A DNA stretch of 14,567 nt from DSAR01 sp034437315 (lineage in GTDB: Bacteria > Chloroflexota > Anaerolineae > B4-G1): contig DAOTUC010000198.1 of the NCBI GenBank assembly GCA_034437315.1, positions 1 through 14,567 of the forward strand, in the 5' to 3' direction. Of the stretch, positions 7,713-14,561 are shown in pieces. The position numbers and the translations under genes are program-made. The notes below the pieces were generated by a model that did not search any database, was not told the origin of the DNA, and saw only the letters and a program-made list of their open reading frames with translations. Each line of letters begins with the position of its first letter. Position 1 is the first letter of the stretch.

Positions 7713-8964
7713 ATGACTAAAGAATCTGTAGAATCTTGCGGATCGGCGCAACAGCCATTATTGAACAATCAGCTCAAGCTCTTTATGCTCGGCATGGTAC
7801 TGGCGAACGTTGGCGGGAATATGTATGGGCCGTTGTTGCCGCTCTACCTGACGGAGCTCGAAGCGAATGTGGTGCAGGTGGGCGTTTTCTTCACCCTCTC
7901 GCGCATTTTCCCGCTCGTGTTACAGATTCTCGGCGGCTGGATTTCCGATTCGCTCGGTCGTTTGCGCAGTATGGCGCTGGGCAGCCTCGCGGGCTTGCTC
8001 TCTTACGGCGGCCTGTTGCTTGCGCCAACCTGGCAGTGGGTGTTGTTGAGCGAGGGGCTAAGCGCGATGACCCGCTCGCTGATTCGGCCCCAGTTTTTCC
8101 GCCTTCATCGCCGAGCAATCATCCCTCGACACGCGCGCCCGCGTCTTCGCCATCACGCAGACCATCTTTGGCGTCGTCGCGGTGGTCGGTCCGCCGTTGG
8201 GCGGCTGGTTGACCGATCTATACGGATTTAAAATCATGATCGCCTGCGCCAGCGCGATTTATGCGGCGGCGACTCTCATCCGCCTGGGTATGGCGCGCGC
8301 GGCGGCGCGGTGCAGCGAGGCGCACCCGAAACAGCTCACGTTCCACAGCTTGCGCGCCAACGTCGGTGTGATCGTGGGCATCATCCTATCCGGGGGGTTG
8401 TTTACCTGGATTATGATCTCCGACGGCATCAGCGACATCTCCTCTTCCCTCTCGTTTGACCTCTTGCCGCTCTACATGGAGGAGATCGGCGGGTTAAACG
8501 CCCAGCAGATCGGATGGTTGGTTTCCATCTTCGGCGTCTGTAACATGGCGGCGAACATTCCCGCCGGTTGGTTGGCGGATCACAAGGGGGAGCGGACGGC
8601 GATTGCTCTGGGACACGCTTTTAATTTTGTCGCTTTGCTCGTCTTTGTGCGCGCTCGCGTCTATGTGGGTTACATACTGGCCTGGGCCTTATTCGGCCTG
8701 GGCGTAGGGGTGAGCGGGCCGGCCTACCAATCGTTGACCAGCAAGGCGGTCCCGGAACGATTGCGCGGCATCGCCTTCGGGCTATTGCACAGCAGTCTGG
8801 GGATCTTCTCGCTGCCAGCGCCCGCGATCGGCGCGCAACTGTGGCGACGCTTCAACCCACGTCTGCCGTTCCAGTTGACGGCCGGGGCGATGTTGTTCTC
8901 GATCATTCCGATCTGGTTCAAATTCAAGACGCCGGATAAGGCTGACGTGTTGGTCGATACGTGA
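7713..8964 (+). pseudogene. MFS transporter, interrupted by a one-base frameshift
   Basis: Two frames together encode one 12-helix major facilitator protein. The first frame runs from the ATG at 7713 (MTKESVESCG) through GGWISDSLGRLRSM, an MFS motif A in loop 2-3, to SLIRPQFF. After the tract T5C2 at 8094-8100 that frame turns into Arg/His-rich sequence. The next frame immediately gives AFIAEQSSLDTRARVFAITQ and GPPLGGWLTDLYGF, the expected continuation, then the second half with AGWLADHKGERTAIA (loop 8-9). Removing one base would give about 416 aa, a normal family length. No good ribosome site precedes 7713; a TTG at 7677 in frame is an alternative. The homopolymer makes a sequencing or assembly error as likely as a true pseudogene. 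Substrate unknown. Confidence 0.85.
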
Positions 8965-8965
8965 A

Positions 8966-8984
8966 CGCGCCGGGGTCAGGCGCG
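8966..8984. terminator. Short GC-rich hairpin between convergent genes
   Basis: CGCGCC (8966-8971) pairs with GGCGCG (8979-8984) around a 7-nt loop, directly after the MFS stop and 10 nt past the end of the Cas6-like gene. There is no T run, so it is at best a weak terminator. Confidence 0.35.
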
Positions 8985-8994
8985 CCCGCTTATC

Positions 8995-10035
8995 TCAGCG
9001 GAGGATGAACGTCCCACATCCAAAGTGGGTGTGATGACCCACGTGCAGGATTGACGCCAGCTCCAGATAGGGCAGCAACACCTCCGGGATGGGGATGGCG
9101 AATCTCTGCTTACCGATCCAGCGGCCGAAACTTCCACTTGGGACCGCTTCAATCTGGTAGTTCTGACTGGTTGATCGCTGCCGCAAGCCGTCGATAGCCT
9201 CTTGAACGTGTTTCTGTTCCTCTTCTGGGAGCAAAGCCCACGCATCCTCTGGCGTGGCGTATTTATCGGGCAAGAGATGGGCCACTCGCCTCATCAAAGC
9301 CTGGATCAAGTCCTCGACGGTTGGGAGGTGTCTGCGCGGGATTTTCTTTCGATGGTGTCCGTGCTTGGGAGGGGCGTAGGGCTGCGGCCCTAAATCGAAG
9401 GGCGTAAGCCAGACCAGGAGTTGGCGGGGGCGCGTGTAATCTTCCTGGGCGCCCAATTCGAGCCCGTCCCGCCATTGCACCGGCGTCGGGTAGTGGTCAA
9501 AGTCCAACTCCCCTTCCTGGACGAAGGGCTCCCAGCGCGCGCCGCGCGCCGCGTAGATGGCGTCAATTTGATAGTGTCCCCAGAACGCGACGCTTTTACT
9601 CTTCATTCCTTCCGGCGGATGAGTAGCCGTCGCCTCCATAGCCGGCAGGATGCGCTCCAGGAAGAAACCGTGATCGGCCGCCTGTCCCAAAAGCTTGAGT
9701 TCCCATAAAATCGGCTCGCCCTGACCGTAGATCTGCTTGACCGGGTAGGGGAAGAAAATCGCCTCGATGGGCCATGGCGCGGGCGGGATGCTGAGCAGCG
9801 GGTTTTCTGCCAGCAGGGCGGCGGCTTTCTCATTGTGCATGTAGCGCGCTTCCCACAATTGCCGCGTGCGCTGCCATTCGTGGGCTTCTCGCGTGGGCGA
9901 CTGGGTTGAGATGGCGCCGCCCAGCGCTTCCGAGAGCTCGTTGACGAAACAGTTGTCCAGCTTGACCAACGTCTGACGGGGCCGCAGGACGACGAGGTAG
10001 CGGATGAGGTTGATCGCTTCAGTAATAGTTAACAT
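8995..10035 (-). CDS. Cas6-like RAMP protein (candidate CRISPR RNA-processing endoribonuclease)
   Basis: 346 aa, third gene of the RAMP operon. The C-terminus ELASILHVGHHTHFGCGTFI (325-344) is the glycine-rich loop and final strands of the Cas6 / RAMP fold. The preceding segment RFAIPIPEVL also fits the usual Cas6 C-terminal pattern. The first half has the matching landmarks PPAPWPIEAIFFPYPVKQIY (84-103) and GEPILWELKLLGQAADHGFF (106-125), followed by YTRPRQLLVWLTPFDL (200-215), like the F-x-TP strand of type III Cas6 proteins. It is longer than many Cas6 proteins (~250-300 aa). Catalytic His cannot be assigned; several candidates exist (H122, H154, H331, H334, H335, H337). It overlaps the upstream gene by 17 nt with no Shine-Dalgarno site, so translation is probably coupled. 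If Cas6, it would cut precursor guide RNA for the fusion protein; a structural RAMP subunit is the alternative. Confidence 0.72.
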   Translation of the reverse strand: MLTITEAINLIRYLVVLRPRQTLVKLDNCFVNELSEALGGAISTQSPTREAHEWQRTRQLWEARYMHNEKAAALLAENPLLSIPPAPWPIEAIFFPYPVKQIYGQGEPILWELKLLGQAADHGFFLERILPAMEATATHPPEGMKSKSVAFWGHYQIDAIYAARGARWEPFVQEGELDFDHYPTPVQWRDGLELGAQEDYTRPRQLLVWLTPFDLGPQPYAPPKHGHHRKKIPRRHLPTVEDLIQALMRRVAHLLPDKYATPEDAWALLPEEEQKHVQEAIDGLRQRSTSQNYQIEAVPSGSFGRWIGKQRFAIPIPEVLLPYLELASILHVGHHTHFGCGTFILR

Positions 10036-10903
10036 AATCGCTTAAACGGTAGAGGAGGTCCACCTGCGCCTCTGACCAAGTGCGAACGCGCCAGGCGTTC
10101 AACATATCCTTGGCCTCGTCGCTCAACATATGGAGCAACCGGCCCCAGTAGAATTGCGCTTTTGCCATATCATCCGCCTTTAATAACGAGCGTAACATCT
10201 TTTGCTCGTCGGGTAACAGGATGGTGCGAAATACAGACGCCATCTCCAGGACGCTGATGAAATCGGCCACGCCAAAGGTCAACACGCCTTCACGGTCATA
10301 GTCGTGCAGGTGAAAGACGTAGTGAGGGGCCGCCAGGAAGCGCACACGGAGCTGGTCGGGGGGGAAACGGGATTCGTGGTGCACGATGCGGATCAGGAGT
10401 TGATGCATCCCTGGCGATTTTTTGCCGGTGCTGGGGAAGATCTGGAGCAGTCCTTTGAGGTCAGCGCCGTTGTAGAGCATCAATTCTTGCAGCCAGGGCT
10501 TGAGTTTGCGACGGCGCAGCGCGACTAAGAAGTGACGGTCGTCGTGGACGTAGGCGGCGAGGGCCAACGCGGATGGATCGGATGCGGCAGTGGAACGCTG
10601 ATTGTCGCGAAGTTGGCGCGGCAATTGAGTCACGTAGCCCCAGACAAAGGTGGTGTAGAGGGACGTGTGATAGACCGCTCTCGTCCGCTTGCGTATGGCC
10701 CGACATGTGGGGCAATAGCGGGCCATTGGCGTGGCTCGCGGGTAGGTCCAACAGCGCTCGCAGGGAGGATGCAGCGCCGTCAAAGGCGCCGCAAGCCCCC
10801 CTGCTTCCTCAGTGATCGCCGGATGCGCCTCCAGGTAGGCGAGTGTCGCCAGGAGTTCAGAACCGGTGTGGGCGAGGCGGATCCAATCAAAGGGCGCCAA
10901 CAT
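10019..10903 (-). CDS. Unrecognised zinc-ribbon protein of the RAMP operon
   Basis: 294 aa from the ATG at 10903; a TTG at 10906 would add one residue. I do not recognise a family. Visible features: C48-x2-C51-x12-C64-x2-C67, a zinc-ribbon pattern beginning PPCERCW and followed by a basic stretch (CRAIRKRTR) that suggests nucleic-acid contact; a basic patch ALRRRKLKPWLQE (128-140); and FHLHDYDREG (197-206). The last ~85 residues are predicted by eye to be mostly helical (ADFISVLEMASVFRTILL ... EAKDMLNAWRVR ... LLYRLSDYVNYY). The gene overlaps the RAMP fusion by 17 nt and the Cas6-like gene by 17 nt, so the three products are probably made together and may form one complex. A small-subunit (Cas11-like) or adaptor role for the helical part is a guess. 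No nuclease motif is evident. Confidence 0.85.
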   Translation of the reverse strand: MLAPFDWIRLAHTGSELLATLAYLEAHPAITEEAGGLAAPLTALHPPCERCWTYPRATPMARYCPTCRAIRKRTRAVYHTSLYTTFVWGYVTQLPRQLRDNQRSTAASDPSALALAAYVHDDRHFLVALRRRKLKPWLQELMLYNGADLKGLLQIFPSTGKKSPGMHQLLIRIVHHESRFPPDQLRVRFLAAPHYVFHLHDYDREGVLTFGVADFISVLEMASVFRTILLPDEQKMLRSLLKADDMAKAQFYWGRLLHMLSDEAKDMLNAWRVRTWSEAQVDLLYRLSDYVNYY

Positions 10904-13900
10904 CAAGCGCTTTCATCAGAGCGACGTAATGGGAGATGACGTGGTGGTCGATCCACGTTTCGACGTCAATGGGACGCTGCCATTCCTCGTCTGGCACGTC
11001 GGCGTATCGCTTTGACCAGTCGATGAGGTAGCTCTCTGGCAGCACCCGCAGTTTCAGGCTGCCGAATCCAAGATACCGATGGTGACCGATTTTGTGGGCC
11101 AGCCCGGATTGGAGGTTGACGCTCCACATCAGCCGTTTCAACTCCTCGTCATTCAGGTTCCAGAAGCGGATGGCGAATTTGGCCTTGGCGTTGGGCATGA
11201 TGGCGCGGAAATAATTGGCCTGGACGGCGTCTGGGGTGAAGTCGTCGAGCCGTTTGACGAGCGAGGGGAGGGGCTTGTGCCGGAACAGACGCCAGGTCTC
11301 CGCGATCCGGTACTTGGATGTCTCTTGTCCTTCTTGCACTTCCCATTCGCTCTTCACCGGGTCGAAGCGCCAGCCGGTGTAGGGATACGGCGCTTTGAAC
11401 CAGGCCAGTTCTGGCGATTCAAACGTGGCGAAGTTGAAAACGACGCGGCCCATCAGCGCCTGATTCGTCCCTTTGCCCACCCAGCCGAAGAGCGCATCGG
11501 CCGGATTGAGGCGGCTGAGGTCGCCGCTAGGCTGCTGGGCGTCGCTGGCGATGGTGTAGATGTGGCGGACCATCCCTTTGACGCTCTTGCTGGGCAGCGC
11601 GTAGGTTCGATCGTCCGGTCGCATAGCAGCCGCCGGCGGGGACATCGAGAATGCGTCCCAGCCGTTGACCGGCCCTTCATCGAGCCTTGTCGTCCAGGAT
11701 GGCTCGCCGCTCTCCCGAATGTGGAGCGGCGTCAGTACCTCGGCCTCGACGAACAGCAGGCCGCAATGGCCTCCGAAGGAGCGATGGGAGATGAAGCCCT
11801 CCTGGGCGACGGGCGGTTGCTGCACCGATTGTTGGAGCGGCAGGGTGGGCAGCGTGGGCAGCGCCTCCTTCACCGATTGGTCTGTCAGGTCGAGTCGCCA
11901 CCAGAGGCCATCCTGTTTCAGGTTAAGCTCCTGTTCGGCGAAGAGCGCGTCCGTCACGCCCGCGCGATCGCCCGTGAGCCACGTCAACTCGTGCATCTTG
12001 GCCTTCACCCAGCCAAAGCCGCTCGTCTTCTCGCCGCCTATGACGATATCGCCGCGCCGAAAATCATCCAGGAGGTGGAAGAAGAGCGCCATGGCGGATA
12101 AGTCCTCGTCAGAGATGTCCTGGAGGTCTAAGCGAATCTGGAAGACCAGGTCTTTCCCATAGGCGAAGAGGTAATCGGATTTGGCGGTCTCAATCGGTTG
12201 CCCGGTGGACGGGTTCATTCGCACGCCGTCCATTGAACACCAGGCGGTGTGTGGATCGTGGGGGTCAACCAGGTAGGCGTCTGAGAAGTAGACCAGGCCG
12301 ATCTGCCCCTGTGCGCCGAAGAGGCGTTGGATCATCATTTCTGTATCTCTTCCCTCGCCCAGATAGGTCTTCAGCACCTGGGAGGCGCGCCGGCGGAAAG
12401 CGCCCTTGATGGTGCTGCCTGGAATGTAAATTTCCCACCCACCCTCATTGGTCTGGGAGGGGGTCCAGCTCAACATACGCATAAAGACGGTGTCGTAAGG
12501 TTTGCCATATTTGCGGGAAACCTGGCGGTTGAAGGGGCCGCCGCCGCGGAAATCGACGTTGTACGACTGGGCGAGCTCTTGGCGCGCCTGGCTGCGATAG
12601 TTCTGCAGGAAGGCGATGAAGTTGCGGTCGTTGGTGATGCTCTTGCGCAGGTTTCTGGTATGGGTCATATGTCGATAGCGCACCCGGCGGTGCTCGTCGC
12701 GGAAATCCTGCCAGGCGCGGGTGCTGACCCCCTCCGGGGGCGAGGCGCTGCGCCATTGATCCTCGTCAATTTCGCCTTTCAACAACATTTCTTTGATCCG
12801 CAGGTGGGCCTCGCGATTGGCGATTTCTTCGTCGACCCACGTGTCGCTCTGTAGCAGGTCGATCTGTTGGTCGATCTGTTGGTGGAGTCGCGGCAGTACG
12901 GCTTGACAAGCCTGGGCCAGGCGTCGCGTCAGCGCGGCCTCGTCGTCCAGAAGCGGTGTGAGCGCTTCCTTCAACTCATTGTCAAAACCGAACCCTTCGA
13001 CCAATTCCATCCATACGTCGGATGGGATCTCGCGCCGGGTCACGCGCTGGGAATCCATCACTTTAACCAGTCGCCCCGCCATGTTGGCCTTATCCTCCAG
13101 CGCCTCCTCGAAGGCGGCCTCGGCGGCCTCTTTGCTGGGGAAAGGCTGATCGCACAGTGGTTCGGCCGCCTTGACCACCTGTTTGGCGATGGGATAACGC
13201 CCCTTGCGCAACTTTTTCAGGGCGGAGAGGGAGAGCGTCCAGACTTCCTGTTCCTCGGCCCCCTGTTCCTGGAGCCAGATGGCGATGGTCCGGGGGAGGT
13301 AGTCGGCCAACTTTTGTTTCCAGTCCTCTGGCGTGAGGATCGGGCCGCCGATCACGGCTTGCAAGCGTTCGCGCACCTCGGTGGGGAGATCTCGCATCGC
13401 AGCGATCAGGAGCCGTCCCTCGATGGCGGCAAAGGATGGTTTCTCGGGTTCGACTTTCCCCCAATTCCATCCCACCAACACGGGATTCGTGGCGTCGAAG
13501 GTCAGCGTGATTCGGAGGTGGTTGGCGGCGGGCTGGATTTGTGGGGGGGCATCCGGTTTCAATTCAGCGAGGTCCATCTCCAGGCGGAGGCGTCCCAGGC
13601 CCTTGCTCTTGCCCGCGCCGAACCAGAAGCGCTCGGCGCGCAGTTCTTCCATGAGGTAGTATAATCGCGCGGCGTTGTTGCCCTGCCGGAGCGCCTTATC
13701 GTTGATTGTCATATTGAAGTCGAAGGTCGCGTGACGGAAGACCGTTTCCATCTTGTAGTTGGCGTTGGCTATCGACGCCCAGCGGTCCTCGTCCAGCATG
13801 AGGCCCATCCGCAAATCGAAAAACCGATCTGAGGTGTATGAGGTCTTTTGTAATTTACAGGAGACGTCCTCGATTAGGCTATAGGGCATGCCGTCTCCAT

Positions 13901-14114
13901 ACAGGCGTTTCCACAACTCGTTGAGCAAGCCGATGTTCCGACCGTCAGCGGTCCCGCCAATGAAGGCGTCCATCAGAGAGCTCGCCGTGCCCCCGATTTC
14001 GCCAGCTAAGGATACACGTCGATCTTCGCCATCGTCGTCTCGGGTGAATAAGGTCTTTCGAGCGTTTCCTCGATAGATAGGGGATTCTGCGATAATTTTT
14101 CCTTGAAGTAACAT
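10887..14114 (-). CDS. Triple-RAMP (Cas7-like) fusion protein, CRISPR-type effector candidate
   Basis: 1075 aa, first gene of the operon, ATG with AGGAG 6 nt upstream. RAMP1 (~1-185) opens with GKIIAESPIYRGN and closes with the glycine-rich loop FGAGKSKGLGRLRLEMDL (165-182). RAMP2 appears to start with LRITLTFDATNPVLVGW (200-216). It is then split by ~300 mainly helical, charged residues (~235-535) and resumes with PYDTVFMR (D541 aligns with the catalytic Asp of Csm3/Cmr4), IYIPGSTIKGAFR (562-574), RLFGAQGQIG and GGEKTSGFGWVK (693-704). A Pro/Gln/Leu-rich linker (~750-772, LPTLPTLP) leads to RAMP3 (~784-1028), with LPSKSVKGMVR (840-850), LFGWVGKGTNQALMGRVVF (875-893) and HKIGHHRYLGFGSLKL (1007-1022). 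It would bind guide RNA and perhaps cut target RNA through D541. Only five scattered Cys (86, 321, 403, 626, 784) are present, so the zinc knuckles of Cas7-11 are absent. No Cas10 HD or GGDD motif is present. Domain identity is firm; function is inferred. Confidence 0.88.
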   Translation of the reverse strand: MLLQGKIIAESPIYRGNARKTLFTRDDDGEDRRVSLAGEIGGTASSLMDAFIGGTADGRNIGLLNELWKRLYGDGMPYSLIEDVSCKLQKTSYTSDRFFDLRMGLMLDEDRWASIANANYKMETVFRHATFDFNMTINDKALRQGNNAARLYYLMEELRAERFWFGAGKSKGLGRLRLEMDLAELKPDAPPQIQPAANHLRITLTFDATNPVLVGWNWGKVEPEKPSFAAIEGRLLIAAMRDLPTEVRERLQAVIGGPILTPEDWKQKLADYLPRTIAIWLQEQGAEEQEVWTLSLSALKKLRKGRYPIAKQVVKAAEPLCDQPFPSKEAAEAAFEEALEDKANMAGRLVKVMDSQRVTRREIPSDVWMELVEGFGFDNELKEALTPLLDDEAALTRRLAQACQAVLPRLHQQIDQQIDLLQSDTWVDEEIANREAHLRIKEMLLKGEIDEDQWRSASPPEGVSTRAWQDFRDEHRRVRYRHMTHTRNLRKSITNDRNFIAFLQNYRSQARQELAQSYNVDFRGGGPFNRQVSRKYGKPYDTVFMRMLSWTPSQTNEGGWEIYIPGSTIKGAFRRRASQVLKTYLGEGRDTEMMIQRLFGAQGQIGLVYFSDAYLVDPHDPHTAWCSMDGVRMNPSTGQPIETAKSDYLFAYGKDLVFQIRLDLQDISDEDLSAMALFFHLLDDFRRGDIVIGGEKTSGFGWVKAKMHELTWLTGDRAGVTDALFAEQELNLKQDGLWWRLDLTDQSVKEALPTLPTLPLQQSVQQPPVAQEGFISHRSFGGHCGLLFVEAEVLTPLHIRESGEPSWTTRLDEGPVNGWDAFSMSPPAAAMRPDDRTYALPSKSVKGMVRHIYTIASDAQQPSGDLSRLNPADALFGWVGKGTNQALMGRVVFNFATFESPELAWFKAPYPYTGWRFDPVKSEWEVQEGQETSKYRIAETWRLFRHKPLPSLVKRLDDFTPDAVQANYFRAIMPNAKAKFAIRFWNLNDEELKRLMWSVNLQSGLAHKIGHHRYLGFGSLKLRVLPESYLIDWSKRYADVPDEEWQRPIDVETWIDHHVISHYVALMKALDVGAL
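12859..12882 (-). repeat. Tandem 12-bp duplication inside the RAMP fusion gene
   Basis: TCGATCTGTTGG occurs twice in direct succession (12859-12870, 12871-12882), encoding the repeat QQIDQQID at residues 412-419, within the helical insertion of RAMP2. The reading frame is kept. Confidence 0.85.
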
Positions 14115-14142
14115 GATTAGCTCCTAACCCGGACTGAGCCGG

Positions 14143-14159
14143 AATTAAACGGTTTAATT
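14143..14159. promoter_or_regulatory. Palindrome in RAMP operon leader (possible operator)
   Basis: AATTAAAC-G-GTTTAATT is a perfect 8-1-8 inverted repeat 17 nt upstream of the AGGAG ribosome site of the RAMP fusion gene. It could be a repressor site or an RNA hairpin in the leader. Confidence 0.5.
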
Positions 14160-14237
14160 GTGTGCGTTATGCGCGATAGGCAGCGGTTAGCCGGTTCTGG
14201 GGCGACAAATCGCCTGCGATGGGCTTTGATCACTGCT

Positions 14238-14247
14238 GGTTTAAACC
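14238..14247. promoter_or_regulatory. Second GTTTAA palindrome in RAMP operon leader
   Basis: GGTTTAAACC is a perfect 10-bp palindrome just downstream of the predicted start site. It shares the GGTTTAA half-site with the palindrome at 14143-14159, which suggests a common DNA-binding protein. Confidence 0.4.
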
Positions 14248-14273
14248 GTATCGGGCCTTGGACATCTTGCTAT

Positions 14274-14302
14274 ATTTTACCTTAATTCTTGTATTTCTGC
14301 AA
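14274..14302 (-). promoter_or_regulatory. Sigma70-like promoter of the RAMP operon
   Basis: On the minus strand: TTGCAG (14302-14297), a 17-bp spacer, then TAAAAT (14279-14274). Transcription would start near 14267, giving a leader of about 150 nt that contains both GTTTAA palindromes and a GGCGACAAATCGCC hairpin (14201-14214). Confidence 0.55.
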
Positions 14303-14320
14303 TTGTAAAGGCGATAATCT

Positions 14321-14349
14321 TTGACTTTTGACTCTGAATGTGCTAATAT
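14321..14349 (+). promoter_or_regulatory. Strong sigma70-like promoter firing toward the right edge
   Basis: TTGACT (14321-14326), a 17-bp spacer, then TAATAT (14344-14349), a close match to consensus. It diverges from the RAMP operon promoter 19 bp away. No open frame follows within the remaining 210 bp, so its product is a non-coding RNA, a CRISPR leader/array, or a gene beyond the window. Confidence 0.55.
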
Positions 14350-14396
14350 ACAGGCAGGTTTTTATTCAATAGTGTGTTTTCATTTAGGCTGATTTC

Positions 14397-14411
14397 AGAC
14401 TTTCAAAGTCT
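14397..14411. promoter_or_regulatory. Palindrome downstream of the rightward promoter
   Basis: AGACTTT-C-AAAGTCT is a perfect 7-1-7 inverted repeat about 40 bp past the predicted rightward start site. It could be an operator or, with its 1-nt centre, part of an extended RNA fold. Confidence 0.4.
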
Positions 14412-14435
14412 AATGCCATTGTTGAGTGTTTCAAA

Positions 14436-14561
14436 CTTAGGGTTCTCTGGGATTTCGCATGGCGAGACCCTAAAGGTTTTGCTCAAGGCCGCGCAAACAA
14501 CGTTTTTGCCTTAAACAATGACCTTTTTCCATCAAAACCAGCGCAAAAACCTTTAGGGTCT
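14436..14561. repeat. Three-copy AGACCCTAAAGG-type motif with inverted arms
   Basis: Copy A is CTTAGGGTTCTC (14436-14447, one extra T). Copy B is AGACCCTAAAGGTTTTGC (14465-14482, opposite orientation). Copy C is GCAAAAACCTTTAGGGTCT (14543-14561, same orientation as A). A and B can form a hairpin with a ~16-nt loop. B and C are near-perfect inverted arms (one T length difference) 60 nt apart. The alternating orientation argues against a CRISPR array and for a structured RNA or a palindromic repeat element that may continue past the window. Confidence 0.55.

Noticed and set aside
7667..7720. Possible 17-residue leader peptide overlapping the MFS start
   Set aside because: An ATG-to-TAA frame exists just after the predicted start site, but it has no ribosome site and such a short frame is expected by chance.
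11079..13664. Long plus-strand open frames (340 and 265 codons) opposite the RAMP fusion gene
   Set aside because: They mirror the codon structure of the RAMP gene and have no motifs or ribosome sites.
10887..14114. Classification of the fusion protein as type III-E Cas7-11 (gRAMP)
   Set aside because: Only three RAMP domains are seen, the helical block appears to lie inside RAMP2 rather than between domains 1 and 2, zinc-knuckle cysteines are absent, and a separate Cas6-like gene is present.
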